From positions 1 to 64,000 of the forward strand of contig VWZX01004907.1 in the NCBI GenBank assembly GCA_013399015.1: a stretch of 64,000 bases of DNA. Reading direction: 5' to 3'. A model generated the notes under the pieces. That model saw nothing but the letters and a program-made list of their open reading frames with translations, was not told the origin of the DNA and did not search any database. The position numbers and the translations under genes were made by a program. Origin of the DNA: Galbula dea (taxonomy: Eukaryota > Chordata > Aves > Piciformes > Galbulidae). Positions 27,801-36,640 of the stretch are shown here, one piece after another (the first letter of the stretch is position 1; every line of letters starts with the position of its first letter).

Positions 27801-30800
27801 AGCAAACAGCCAAATGCCTACATTCATGCTCTTCTGGTGCTTTAAAGCCCGGGAGATGCAACAGCACAGACCAGCAGTGAGCTGAGGTGTTCCTCACGGC
27901 TTGCCTACTCTGAGGTGAGCCACAGGGCTCAACACAGGCAAAAAGTGTTTCTTTCTGTGACCTAAGTAGTTAAGCCCTGTGACCATGTTCAGCAGGCAGA
28001 GACAAAAAATTCAGCCTTCCTGCACTACAAGGAATCATCAGCTCTCAACAGCAATCTGTACATTTCACTGTACCTGGTCAATAAAAAGTCCTTCCTTTAC
28101 CAGCACGGATCAGCTGCAGCCTGACAATACACTGAAGCATGACTGCAGTTACTGTAATTCAAACTTCTGGGCGTTGTTTTCATTTTCCTGAGTCAAGTCT
28201 GTCTCAGCCAGCTTCCTTCTTCTGTCAGGCACCAGGGCAGGACGTACAATGCAGCACCAGCGAAATGACAGCATGATAACTTCCTAGCATTTAAGAAACA
28301 CTTCCATTACCTCAGGTGCGTATCAAGGAGATTGGAAAATGTCATGGCAGGCAAAATGCAGATAAGGAAAACAGCCTGCCCGTCAAATCCAGATACTGCC
28401 ACAGGAGTAGTCACCTATGACTTACAGAGCACTGAAGGCTTCCAATGTGCAGAGTAATAACAGCCTGCACACATGACCTCTGACACCATACGTTAGAAAA
28501 CATCTACTGAAAAGCAGCTGTTGCCTTCATGGCACATACTGAGTGCAAAATGGATAGGAAGGGCCATAAATCCCTCTGACAGGCGGTGGCACACTTGTTT
28601 CCCAGTCAGACTGAAGCAAAGTAATAGCAAGGAGTAGAACATACTGCACATAAGAAGTTAAGTTTCCAGCTCTTTGGAGGTTTGCATCTCAGAAAAGGGA
28701 AGATGTGTCACTGCAGACCTAGAAGTATTATAAAATATAGTACTTTGGTGTAGAAGCACATGTAAATTAAGCAAGGGGCCACAGACACTTGAAGCCTTAA
28801 TAATCTAGCCTTAATGATACTTCTTCAGAGGTTTTCAGAACTAGGGAGAGACCTAGCAGCAGCAACAAAGGAAATGCCCCACAAAAATCAGTTATTTGCA
28901 ATGACACAAAGTTTGCCTTGCCCTGCAAAACATGCTTAAATGGCATGACTGGATCTTAGACAACTGCGCATGAGAAGATCTTCATCCAAAATTATTTCGC
29001 TATTTACATGACAGTAGGAGAACTGTGTATTTTTTCCCATATGCAAATTAAGTACCAACTACTGTTCAAAACTCCAGACATACTTACACCACCCTCTATT
29101 GATGCATCGCCTTTGGCTACTTTCTTGGACCAAAGCCAGGCAGCAAAACTGGTGACCTCAGATCACCTTTTCTCCAGAATGCTATCAAATCACATCTGGG
29201 CTGGTTTTTTCCTGCATTGACTGCTATATGGGGATTATTTACACTGAGCTTAAAGTTATGTTATTCGACACGAATATGGAAATAGCTGTGCCAGCCACTC
29301 TGACCATATTACAGCTATCCATGTCCTGCATTAGCTCAGCTTTAAAAGACAGGAGCAAAGACTGCTGCATGCAGATGTGACTACATACACATACACACAA
29401 GAGCTGTACCATTAAACACTGCCTGGGCAAGTGCTCCATATTAAGTTCTAAGTTAAGGATTGTGCAAAAGAAAAGCCAGCATCACAATACTTCTGTTGTG
29501 CTCACTGCTGCCTTCTGACAACAAGCTGCTGCACTGTATACCCAGTGCTGAGCCTGCTAATGAAGCACACATGTCAAGACTTGTCTGACTGAAGCATAAA
29601 ACATCTCAGATAAGTCCCTCCCTCGTCTGTGGTGTGTGTGTCTCTCTGTACACACACACGGGGACACACACACACTCTCTTTCTCTCCCTGTTCTGTCTT
29701 CTCCCTAGAGCATCATACCATTAACAGGAACATGCTGTGCAACATCAAGCTTCAGTCTGAACACCAAGAAAATCCACTTCCCACTGCTAAATCAATGCCA
29801 GATAATCTCTGCAACAAGAGCAGCCTATCCAAAACAGCGTAGTAAGCCAAGCTTAGTAAAGCAATGCAACTGCATCCACACGCTGTCCAAAGTGAAGAGA
29901 AAGCTGAAGTGAAAGTCAGCCTTGAGAAGGCTGGAAAAGTCAGCTCCTGGTGTGGTGTGCAGGCTGTAACTATGTGAACCCACGCTTAGTGGTAGTAAGT
30001 GCAGCAGCACCACGTTCCCATGCACGTGCTCTGCTGCTGTCATGTTGACAGGTCCTGAACCTACTGATTCCAAAATGCTGATCAAGCAGGCTATGGCCCA
30101 AAAGGATTAAAGTGTGTTTATGACATATTTCTTTCTGGGAAACCCCTATTTTGACATACGCCACAACACTAAGGGGATTTTAAATACTGCTGGGATGGGG
30201 GTTCGAGGAAAGATGAATGGTAAGGTTGTCCAACCAGAGAAGCCATAGCATTATGTGACACTGGTCTTGTTTCCTGGATTCACACCGTGGGTGAACAGGG
30301 CCCTTGCACTCTCTGGAGACAGCAGTCATGCCAGCAGGCACCAGGCTGGGCTGCTTACTCAGACTACCCTCACCGAGGCATTTCTAACCGGACAGCACCG
30401 ACACAGCCTTCGTGCAGGCTGAGCGCTAGTTACGCCGTGTGGCTTCCAGTCATTCACCTAGTGGTTCTGGTTCCTCCTCCTCCTCCTCCTCTTCCCAGCT
30501 GTGCAGCAGCTGGCACTCAGCCGCAGACGGATGGAGGGAGGACGAGAGGGCTGAGCTGGCCAACCCACCCCAACCTCGGCGGTGGCTCTGTGTCCTTACC
30601 GTCTCAGGGTCGTTCTCAAACACCTCACGGGCCTCCTCCTTGCTGCAGTGCTCCTCCACGCACTCCCTCTCCAGGTGCCCTTGCTTGGTCTCCTCGAAGA
30701 TCTGGAAGGCTCGCCGCTGTCTCTGCCGCAGGAACTGGGCTGCCTCCGGGGCGCGCAGCAGCACAGCTGGGCCGAAGACGAGCAGCAGGAAGGAGAGGCA

Positions 30801-31216
30801 GCGGTGAACAGCTGAGCTCGCCTGGCTGCCCTGAACCTCAAAACACGCCCCGCACCCACGCCCCAAACCGCCCCGCCGTAGGGCACCGAGCCCCCTCCCC
30901 GCCCCGCCCGTGGGTCTCCGCGGCCTCGGCGCGGCCCCTCCAGCCGCTGACCCCTCTGCTGCATCGGTGTCCTCCGCTGCAATCGCCCCCACCTTTCTCA
31001 CCGCGCCGGGAAGCTACACATCTCCCCACCTCCCCAGCTCGGCCCCGGCCGATCTCGCAGCCCGCACACGCACACACACGGGGAGCGGTGGGGGATGCTC
31101 GGCGGCGTGTGCGGGTGGCGCGGATATCCCCTTCCACAGTACTCACTCTGCGAGGAGTCCGCCGCCAGCAAGGCGAGCAGCAGGGCGACCCCGAGGGGCG
31201 CCGCGGGATGCGGCAT
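3649..31216 (-). CDS. GAS6: GAS6, growth arrest-specific 6 (spliced, 10 exons seen, 3' part outside window)
   Basis: Ten exons join without a frame break into 375 codons: 31147-31216, 30600-30766, 16724-16748, 15878-15940, 10320-10442, 8645-8764, 6310-6435, 5085-5206, 4236-4354, 3649-3838. All introns are GT-AG. Predicted domains are signal peptide 1-20ish, propeptide to residue 42, Gla 43-87, loop C89-C106, EGF1 114-147, EGF2 154-188, EGF3 194-230, EGF4 236-271, and the start of LG1 from about 277. GAS6 is known as a secreted vitamin-K-dependent ligand of TYRO3, AXL and MERTK that bridges phosphatidylserine on apoptotic cells to phagocytes. GAS6 is chosen over PROS1 because the exon 4 loop reads CIQKYGSPYT, not a thrombin-sensitive loop, and exons 9-10 carry SLYLGRMFSGTPVIR and STWVVLALRNGRLELQL. 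The family is usually about 670-680 residues, so nearly half lies left of position 1. Confidence 0.97.
3839..4235 (-). other. GAS6: GAS6 intron 9
   Basis: A 397-bp intron inside LG1, with donor GTGAGG and acceptor GCGGTCAG. Nothing further is seen in it. Confidence 0.9.
4236..4354 (-). CDS. GAS6: GAS6 exon 9: entry into laminin G domain 1
   Basis: The 119-bp exon runs from TGATTACAG|AACATAATACC to CTGACAAG|GTGAGG. It codes NIIPCVPFAVGKSIKSLYLG followed by RMFSGTPVIRLRFKRKQLT. This is nearly identical to the start of GAS6 LG1 and includes the Cys (277) next to the EGF-LG linker. It ends in phase 2. No long linker insertion separates EGF4 from LG1. Confidence 0.97.
4355..5084 (-). other. GAS6: GAS6 intron 8
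   Basis: A 730-bp intron. Reading on from exon 8 past the GTATGT donor gives 19 further codons and then a stop, so a long in-frame linker extension is not encoded here. No repeat is seen. Confidence 0.9.
5085..5206 (-). CDS. GAS6: GAS6 exon 8: calcium-binding EGF module 4
   Basis: The 122-bp exon runs from TTATGTAG|ATGTAAATG to ACGTGTGAG|GTATGT. It codes DVNECEEKLCEQTC, then VNSPGSYSCHCDGRGG, then VKLSRDMNTCE. The CDGRGG-KLS-DM-TCE ending is the GAS6 form (protein S has a different end). N247 fits the beta-hydroxylation consensus. The exon ends in phase 0, which switches the phase from the EGF tandem to the LG region. Confidence 0.97.
5207..6309 (-). other. GAS6: GAS6 intron 7
   Basis: A 1.1-kb intron. 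It contains a T-rich run near 5658-5680 and a three-copy 27-bp tandem repeat at about 6098-6178. Confidence 0.9.
6098..6178 (+). repeat. 27-bp tandem repeat, three copies
   Basis: The core AAGATGACTGCAA starts at 6101, 6128 and 6155, a period of 27 bp. Since 27 is divisible by three, the plus strand reads KDDCKLSEL, KDDCKLNEI and QDDCKLKTH inside a 77-codon frame (6052-6285). It lies in GAS6 intron 7, antisense, and is most likely a minisatellite. Confidence 0.85.
6310..6435 (-). CDS. GAS6: GAS6 exon 7: calcium-binding EGF module 3
   Basis: The 126-bp exon runs from TTTTGCAG|ACATAGATG to TGTCAGG|GTAAGC. It codes DIDECTASAGICGEAHC, then CKNLLSSYECLC and a final Cys at residue 230. The CGEAHCKNL motif matches CGEARCKNL of mammalian GAS6. 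N208 fits the beta-hydroxylation consensus and the six Cys are complete. Confidence 0.97.
7165..7257 (+). mobile_element. CR1 LINE 3' end fragment
   Basis: Short copy: GACCTGGTCTAG, then GGGGGGTTGGACAAGATGATC, then GAGGTCCCTTCCAAC and an ACATTCTGTGATTCTG tail. It lies in GAS6 intron 6, antisense to the gene. Confidence 0.88.
7554..7647 (+). mobile_element. CR1 LINE 3' end fragment
   Basis: Short copy: GGTTTAGTGG, then GGTTGGACTTGATGATCTTA, then AAGGTCTCTTCCAACCTTAA with a decayed tail. It is a different CR1 subtype from the copy 300 bp to the left (TTGATGGTTGGACTTGAT motif). Confidence 0.83.
8645..8764 (-). CDS. GAS6: GAS6 exon 6: calcium-binding EGF module 2
   Basis: The 120-bp exon runs from TACATAG|ATATTGATG to GTGAAG|GTAAGC. 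It codes DIDECNVQNGGC followed by CLNKLGSYRCSC and closes with a Cys at residue 188. The leading D-I-D-E-C and the Asn in C-x-N-x4-Y-x-C-x-C (N167) are the calcium-binding and beta-hydroxylation signatures of cbEGF modules. All six Cys are present. Both ends are phase 1. Confidence 0.97.
8765..10319 (-). other. GAS6: GAS6 intron 5
   Basis: A 1.55-kb intron. It holds an A-rich run at about 8955-8985 and a GAAA-type simple repeat near 9665-9688; nothing else stands out. Confidence 0.9.
10320..10442 (-). CDS. GAS6: GAS6 exon 5: EGF-like module 1
   Basis: The 123-bp exon begins ACAAATCAG|ATTTGCC and ends GAAAAAG|GTAATT. It codes residues 110-149: six Cys in EGF spacing (114, 119, 127, 136, 138, 147), starting NLPNQCSPDPC and ending GWQGKTC. 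CEDLKGDFYCEC fits the aspartyl/asparaginyl beta-hydroxylation pattern C-x-D/N-x4-F/Y-x-C-x-C, with D129 as candidate. The donor (GTAATT) is the weakest of the set beyond its first four bases. Phase 1 at both ends is the standard EGF exon arrangement. Confidence 0.96.
10443..15877 (-). other. GAS6: GAS6 intron 4
   Basis: A 5.4-kb intron between the loop exon and EGF1. It contains one minus-strand CR1 fragment (14686-14915). Short open frames of up to about 117 codons (11722-12075 plus) show no recognisable domain. Confidence 0.9.
14686..14915 (-). mobile_element. CR1 LINE 3' fragment
   Basis: On the plus strand it starts CACAGAATCACAGAATGTTA, the reverse complement of the CR1 tail. It continues through GGTTGGAAGAGACCTCTGGA, TTTTGAATATCTCCAGAGA and TTATGTTTAGATGGAACTTC. 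It has the same orientation as GAS6, in intron 4. The far boundary is approximate. Confidence 0.9.
15878..15940 (-). CDS. GAS6: GAS6 exon 4: disulfide loop between Gla and EGF1
   Basis: The 63-bp exon follows TTTTTCAG and ends at CACA|GTAAGC. With the base from exon 3 it codes A-CIQKYGSPYTRSPDFLTC-VH, with C89 and C106 forming the loop. In protein S the matching exon codes a longer thrombin-sensitive loop. The KYGSPYT motif here is the GAS6 form, so this exon is the clearest discriminator between the paralogues. Both ends are phase 1. Confidence 0.96.
15941..16723 (-). other. GAS6: GAS6 intron 3
   Basis: A 783-bp AT-rich intron. I see no repeat or other feature in it. Confidence 0.9.
16724..16748 (-). 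CDS. GAS6: GAS6 exon 3: 25-bp exon ending the Gla domain
   Basis: Reading the minus strand, CCTACAG|GAATATTTTTACCCGAGATACTTGG|GTGAGT gives EYFYPRYL plus one base (phase 1). The 25-bp length is the conserved size of this exon in vitamin-K-dependent genes. It supplies the aromatic helix that closes the Gla domain. Human GAS6 has Asp as the first residue here, while this sequence has Glu (residue 80). The exon is too short to find by open-reading-frame length and was located by its peptide, its splice sites and the frame fit with exons 2 and 4. Confidence 0.95.
19699..19905 (-). mobile_element. CR1 LINE 3' fragment
   Basis: Plus-strand reading is ATAGGATCACAGAATTGTCA, GAGTTGGAAGGGACCTTAAA, GATCATCTAGTTCCAACCCC and AGCCTGGTTTTGAACACTGC, the reverse complement of a CR1 3' end. 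It lies in GAS6 intron 2. Confidence 0.9.
21218..21316 (+). mobile_element. CR1 LINE 3' end fragment (diverged)
   Basis: CCTGAGCAACCAGCTCTGGG, then GAGTGGGAGGGTTGGACC, then CTGTGATTCTGTGAC. It is a diverged CR1 end in GAS6 intron 2, antisense to the gene. Confidence 0.8.
25932..26039 (+). mobile_element. CR1 LINE 3' end fragment (diverged)
   Basis: CCTGGTCTAGTCTCACTGCT, then a degraded middle, then CCAAGTCCCTTTCAGCTTG and CTACTCTGTGATTCTCTG. It is an old CR1 end in intron 2. Confidence 0.75.
29626..29690 (+). repeat. TG/CA and CT simple repeat
   Basis: GTGTGTGTG, then CACACACACGGGGACACACACACA, then CTCTCTTTCTCTCCC. It is a mixed dinucleotide tract in GAS6 intron 2 with the TG and CA parts in inverted order. 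Confidence 0.8.
30474..30492 (+). repeat. (CTC)n microsatellite close to exon 2
   Basis: Six CCT/CTC units lie about 110 bp inside intron 2 from the exon 2 donor. On the transcript strand this is a GAGGAG purine tract, a class of sequence that can act as a splicing enhancer near a donor. Confidence 0.75.
30600..30766 (-). CDS. GAS6: GAS6 exon 2: propeptide and Gla domain
   Basis: The 167-bp exon codes residues 24-79. It reads VLLRAPEAAQFLRQRQRR, then AFQIFEETKQGHLEREC, then a second Cys and EEAREVFENDPET. The basic run RQRQRR fits furin-type cleavage. Relative to that site, Ala lies at -10 and a hydrophobic Leu at -16, matching the gamma-carboxylase recognition pattern of vitamin-K-dependent propeptides. 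Eleven Glu residues between the cleavage site and the exon end are candidates for gamma-carboxylation; two Cys (59, 64) form the usual small Gla loop. Acceptor CCCAG|CTGTG and donor ACG|GTAAGG are both good. The exon ends in phase 0, as in the family. Confidence 0.97.
30767..31146 (-). other. GAS6: GAS6 intron 1
   Basis: A 380-bp GC-rich intron with donor GTGAGT and acceptor TTCGGCCCAG. It carries CpG-dense sequence, GC boxes and a short (CA)n run near 31067-31080. The frame of exon 2 stays open far into it on the minus strand, which is an effect of base composition. Confidence 0.88.
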
Positions 31217-31600
31217 GATGCGGCGGCGGCGGCTGGGGCCGGGCCGGGCGGAGCGGAGCAGTGCGGAGCGGCGAGGAGCGGAGCGGGGCGGTGCGGGCGG
31301 AGGGGGGCGGAGCGGGCAGCGCGGCGACGGGGAGCCCAGCGGGGGAGCCGGGGAGCCGGTCGCCCGTCCTACACAACCGCTCAAGTCACCGCCGAGCAGG
31401 GGCACAGCGACACACCTCGCTCTGGAACTGCGACCCGGAGCCGCCTTACCTGCCGGGCCGAGCGGGAAAGGCAGTGCCGAGTGCGGGGGTGGTGGGTGGG
31501 TGTTGGCGGAGAGTCGGAGCTGCCGGCCCCTGGGAGCTGCCGGGAGGGCTGCTCCCGTACCGCCGGAGGGGCTGTGCTACTGGGCACGGTTCTGAGAGAG
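30830..31600 (-). promoter_or_regulatory. GAS6: CpG island and probable TATA-less GAS6 promoter
   Basis: This block is strongly GC-rich with dense CpG, in sharp contrast to the AT-rich flanks. It covers exon 1 and most of intron 1. Three GC boxes (GGGCGG type) lie at 31285-31291, 31295-31300 and 31304-31310, about 70-95 bp upstream of the start codon. Further GC boxes lie in intron 1 at about 30899-30909. I see no TATA box at a suitable distance. The island-plus-GC-box layout suggests a dispersed Sp1-type promoter. The transcription start and 5' UTR length cannot be fixed from sequence. Confidence 0.75.
31147..31216 (-). CDS. GAS6: GAS6 exon 1: start codon and signal peptide
   Basis: This exon codes residues 1-23 plus the first base of codon 24. 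The start is MPHPAAPLGVALLLALLAAD, a short n-region followed by a hydrophobic core, as expected for a secreted protein. The ATG at 31216 has A at -3 (context CATC-ATG). The frame stays open further upstream because the DNA is very GC-rich, but the earlier in-frame Met codes an arginine- and proline-rich stretch unlike a signal peptide, so the later ATG is preferred. The donor is CAGA|GTGAGT, leaving phase 1, and the joined codon with exon 2 is ACT (Thr). The signal peptide is shorter than in human GAS6. Confidence 0.88.
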
Positions 31601-33467
31601 CTCTGGGGGTCATCTCTAGGAGCTGGCACCAAACCCAACCCAGTCCTGCCTGGAATTAGAAACTTGGGCTATCCACGTTTCAATACATATTTTCTTCACA
31701 ACTATATTTTCAGGTTATTCCAGTATTTTAGGATAAATGTGTTGCAAGCCTTCCTTTATTGTCCCTTGTCCACCTGTAGTTACAGAGGGCATGTGTGATG
31801 TGGCACACTTTGTGAGCTGTAACCCAGAGCTGTAGGGTCAGAGCCCAGAGCTGCACTTAAGACTACCTTTTGCCACCTGTTTAAAGCCGCTTCTGTTATC
31901 TGTACTGCCCTGCAGATGGGTAAGGGTGACAGATAACCTGAGTAACACCAAATCTATATGTTCTTCAAGAAACTTGAACAGCAGAACTTGTGTCATGTAA
32001 TTTTAGTATTTAGGTATGTCTAATACAGACTTTGTGTCTCCACAATAAATTTCTGCAAATCTAATGCAACAGAGGTAGACAATATATATATAGTGCATAT
32101 AGATAAGGTAAAGTACACATAAACACAAGAGCCAGTCTAGTCATTCAAAGCAACCACCCTTAGACTAGTATGTTGTGCCTGACAATGGCCAAAAGTAGAC
32201 ATACATGTAAAAGGTATAAAAACATATAAACTACTATGGAGTGCGCTTTTCTTTCTATTTTCATTGTCTGAAGTGCAGAAGAACTCTCTTAGGTAAAAAC
32301 TGTGTCCCCTGTCATGCCAACAGCCACAAAAGTACCCCTTCTCCAGGGGTATTTCTGGCCTCAAGGAGTGGCAGCGAGGTCCCGTCTGTGGACAAAAGCT
32401 ATAGGGGAACTTCTTCCCAGCAATTTTAAACCCAGTGCTTAATAATTTTATAGGCTACATGAGTTTTCATCATCTAAGAAACAGTGAATTATCATGCCCC
32501 ATTTGTTTTCACCATGCCATTTTAATAGACCACTCTCATGTGCTTTCAAAGCTCTCCTTTTTTCTAAACTATGAAGCTTTCAGCTATTATCTCCATCCAA
32601 GACCCTTTGAGCTGTCATTGCACAAAGAAGCAGTCCCACCAGTCCCCATTGCTTGTTCCTGTCACATCAGCTTCTTGTGCTGGCATGCATCAAAGCCACT
32701 CAGAGTAACCCAATAAAATATTAATCTTATTTCAGACCATTTCCCCCATAAGCTGCTGCACAGCTGCACAAACACCAAAAGGGAGAGGTTTGCAGGAGTG
32801 GCAGTGAGTAGCTGCAGGCAAAGGGAGTGTGGAGTTCCTCATTTCAGCAACAGAGCTGGACAAAAGGGCATCTGAAGCTACAGCTGCAGGTGGAGGTTTT
32901 CTAGGATGGGCTGCCACTTTCCTCTCTGTTGTGTGGCCCTCTGCCCATGCCTGTAGATGTGGCTGTGTGCTGTTTCTGGTCACTCACCTGGCAGGAAACT
33001 CTTCCCTGTTTTTAGTGTGTCTTTTCTCCCCATTTACTGTGCTGAACCAGCTCAGTGATGGAGTGAAGAAATGTGGAGTGGCATTGCAGCAGGAAGTCCA
33101 CAGGCTGCTGTGGGACTGCAGCCTGTGCCTCTCATACAGAAGCCATTCCCCATCTTTGCTTTCATCTTTCTCCCTATCTTTTCTGTTTATAATTCTTTTC
33201 AGACCAAGTGGACAAAAATACATGCAATATTCAAGGAGTGGGTTTACAGCAGCACTGTCCTGCTTGTGTCTTACTTTTGGGGTGGTTTTTTTTTGTTCTT
33301 AACTATTTCCAAACTGTGCAGGTTCTTTCTTGACTTGTTCTTTTCAAAGAGCTATGAACAAAAGGTCTGAGACCTCTTTTTTGAGTGGAGTTGCTATTTT
33401 ACCAGGGGATACATACAGTGAGGGTTTCCTTCAATGGGTGCATCACTTTACTTGCCTGTATACATGG
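31601..33467. other. Intergenic, upstream of the GAS6 promoter
   Basis: GC content falls abruptly outside the CpG island. There is an AT-repeat patch (ATATATATA near 32083). The plus-strand frame 32829-33302 (157 codons) is low in conserved features. I recognise no gene here. Confidence 0.7.
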
Positions 33468-33614
33468 TAGATGCCTGGAACCATCCCAGGTCAGGTTGGA
33501 CATGGCTCTGAGCAACCTGCTCTAGTTGAAGACACCCCTGATTACTGCAGGGAGGTTGGGCTAGATGACCTTTAAAGGTCTCTTCCAACCCAAAATATTC
33601 CATGATTCTATGAT
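33468..33614 (+). mobile_element. CR1 LINE 3' fragment
   Basis: GTAGATGCCTGGAACCATCC, CTGAGCAACCTGCTCTAGTT, GGGCTAGATGACCTTTAAAG, CTCTTCCAACC and a CATGATTCTATGATT tail. It resembles the copy at 136-615 (same GACCTTTAAAGG motif). Confidence 0.9.
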
Positions 33615-35537
33615 TTATCACCCTGTCACTTTACAAGTGATATCAAGCAATACAGCCAAGCTAATCAAACAGCTTCTTCCTACCAAAACAGGTTGCCTCA
33701 CTTTTCCTTCTCTCTCTGTTTCCACCTACCCCTGGAAGCTCCCTCCCTGATCTTTGCATGGTTTTACCACTAAAATGACCTCTCAGCTCACTAAGCCAAT
33801 GGAAAAGTATTTGTTTTTTCTGAAATTCTTATTGTCAGTTTAAGACCTGACTGTTCAGACAAATCTTGTATTATCTGCCAACTGTCCTTATGGCATTAAA
33901 CTTCTCTGTAAAATCCCTGAAGATGTTCAACAGCAGAGATTTCAGCGGGTTCTAGAAACTGCCTTATGTTGTGTAATCTAATGAGAGGTTTCCTTTCTTT
34001 TAGATGCTTTCTTATCTTTTTCCTTTTATCCCATACAAAGACACTTTGAAAGCCTTTGGTGAAAGAGCAGGTCAACAGCTGTTTGAAAATCCAGGTAAGT
34101 AATATTGGCAGAACCCTCCTTGTCTACATAAAAATCACTCCTTGGACCTCCAATGGATTTGCAAAACATGACATCCTACTTGATATACAATGCTGATTCC
34201 ACTCCAGCATGTCATTCAGTTTACTAGTTCTATTCTTCATTATAGTTTCTAGTAAGTTGCCCTGCACAGGCATCGCACACTGATTCGGGTGTGCAGAGAA
34301 GTCCTTTTTTGACAGTTACATTCCCCCCCTTCCATTCTCCTGGCACTGTAACAGATTTAAGCAATGACTTGCATAAAGCAACAGCTTCATTTTCTTCAGA
34401 ATTTGTGGCTTTATATCATCTGATCCCAGCTATCCCAGTAAGGTCTTAGGGAACATGAAAAGCAGGATAGAAAAACAACACAGAAAATGTTAAACCATTA
34501 TATGAACTGTTTGGACTCTCAGCATGTCCCATTTAATACTCCCTTTTGACTTCGCTCTAGGTACAGAGCTTTCCAGATAAGATTCCATTGGTTTCTAGAC
34601 ATTACCCAGAAATACACACCAAATTCAACAGATTTGGAGGGAAGGGATTAAAAATACCACTGGAAGGCATTCCTTAAACCCCCAAAATAGAAAAAATAAT
34701 TCACCAGCTAACAGAACTTGAATGAGGTATTCTAAACTCTGATGAGTATCTGGTGGTTCATCTTCCTGACCTAATCCCAAAACAAAAGCCAACAGAGCAT
34801 TTGCCTTTTGGTGCAAAGCTGTAGCCACACTGCAGAAGCACAGTGGAAGAAAGCCTAAGTTCCTGCAACTAAGCACAGCTGTAGGTACCAAATTGTAGAA
34901 TGAACCTAAAATCTCAAAAAAAAAAAGTAAGCAGGCCTTCACAGCTTTAGAGCTGAAGCTATTGAGTTATGAAGAAGGGGAAGGAGCCTTTCATGGTACC
35001 AATGCAACCCCTGCTGCTTGGGAACCCCATGTGATGGATCAGGCTGGACCTTCTCCTAACTTTCTGCTGATGCAGATGAGCTGGGGAATTTTGCACAGCC
35101 TGCACTTTCCTTTTAAAAACAGCAGTTTGAAACATGTCAGCTTCATTTAATGTCTGGCTGTAAAATGAATCAAAATAAATCAAAATTGTGAAGTGTTTGC
35201 ATTAATGTGAAGAGAAAGCTGAAAGGGTAAAAAAAAAAAAGGTAGGATGCAAGCCTTCCAAGATGTCAAAGCACTTAGTGTGGCCATGGTTGGTCTTGCA
35301 TCTCTGTTGAAAGATGCTCCTAATGCAGATGTGAAATCTTATTTAAAAATACAAACTGATGTAGAATGAGAACAGTGGTGAAAAAGCTTTTGTCGGAAAG
35401 ATAAGATACTGCAACTAAAGCCAATTAGAAGCCATGCTGTGATTCAGGCTATTTTCAGATCCCTCTATAAATGTGAAAAATTACTCTCCCCTTTCCTCTT
35501 CCAAATAGAAATCCTTCCTGGAGCCACACAAACATGT

Positions 35538-35602
35538 GTCTGGCAGGGGGGGTTGGACTAGATGATCTTTCGAGGTCCCTTCCAACCTCTGTGGTTCTGT
35601 GA
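35538..35602 (+). mobile_element. CR1 LINE 3' end fragment
   Basis: GTCTGGCAGGGGGGGTTGG, then ACTAGATGATCTTTCGAGG, CCCTTCCAACC and a GGTTCTGTGATC tail. Only the last 65 bp or so remain. Confidence 0.85.
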
Positions 35603-36589
35603 TCTGCCTTTGTTTAGAACAGGCCAGTTTGTGGGAGGAATGTGAAATTTCCCCAGGAAATAAATAATTCCAGTTCCAAATTCCAATAATGCTGAGGGCA
35701 TAAAATTCCTCTTAACCAGTATATCTGAGTTAAACATTCTCTAGTAAAAACACACAGAGAAAAGGTCCTATTATACCACATAGCTTCTTCATCCTGATGA
35801 TGAAGAAACTACTGGGACCTGCTTGACAGCCAGGAGAGAGTCAATAGAAGAGGCAGTATCAACATATGGAGTCCATTTATGACTTACACTGAGGACAAGA
35901 GTTTGACAAGCCTGAATCCCAAACCAGAGTCTCTGAATATGAATGAACTTTTGAGTTGTGAAAGTTAGTTCATAAGTATTGCCAGTGGATGGCATTTGTA
36001 TTTTACTAGGCCAGCTGTACCTTAATATATCATGCATGAGGTCATCATAGTTTCCATTCCTATGCATTCCACAAGTGCTTGTTTTCTAGGGGATGTTTGG
36101 ACGCTTGAAGAAAGTCTAAAATAAATATAAATAAATTCAAAGGTGACAGGAGGAGTAAAAGAGCATTGCAGCAAAACAGTGAGAACCAACAGAAGCCCAC
36201 AGAGTGTGTTGTGCCCTACAAAACCACACCAGGGGTAACATAAACACTGAGCTGGCAAGTGGGCTTGCTGAGAGAGTCTGTGAGTGAGAGCTGTCTCTCA
36301 GAAGCAGGAGGGTGTGTGCTGATACCCATTACTGCCTCTGAAATGGGCTTCCTAGTGGAAGAGCATGAGGTATTCTTTATTGTGCTCATTAACTCAAAAC
36401 AATTAACACATAACTACTTCAGTGTGGGGTCTCCTCTAGGAGCTCAGAGCATTTGCAAGAACTATATCTCATGAAAATTGTGGTTCCACCTCTCCCCATC
36501 CCATGGAGTTTAGCCACTGACTTCCCCTAAGCCAAATTTTTTCTACAGACAAGAAATGTTCCAGTTATACAGCCTTTGTGCATCCATCT

Positions 36590-36640
36590 GGATTTGGAAG
36601 AAGGGAGATTTGGAAGAAGGGAGATTTGGAAGAAAGAGCT
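36590..36640 (+). repeat. 16-bp tandem repeat, three copies
   Basis: The unit GATTTGGAAGAAGGGA is repeated twice exactly and a third time with a changed end. It is a short local duplication in non-coding DNA. Confidence 0.85.

Larger units (their letters stand above)
16749..30599 (-). other. GAS6: GAS6 intron 2 (13.85 kb)
   Basis: The large intron lies between the Gla exon and the 25-bp exon. It holds CR1 fragments at 19699-19905, 21218-21316 and 25932-26039, a CA/TG-CT repeat near 29626-29690, a (CTC)n run at 30474-30492, a pyrimidine-rich tract about 24040-24560, and an inverted repeat at 18087-18106. The longest open frames (for example 24744-25199 plus strand, 151 codons) look like no known protein. 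Large first introns often carry enhancers, but none is identifiable here. Confidence 0.9.

Noticed and set aside
3649..31216. The gene could be PROS1 (protein S) rather than GAS6
   Set aside because: Exon 4 codes the KYGSPYT loop without a thrombin-sensitive segment, EGF4 ends CDGRGGVKLS, and exons 9-10 match GAS6 LG1 closely.
30287..31798. 503-codon plus-strand frame as a protein-coding gene
   Set aside because: It lies antisense to real exons in a CpG island, with an Arg/Gly/Pro/Ala-rich product and no recognisable domain; stop codons are scarce there because of GC content.
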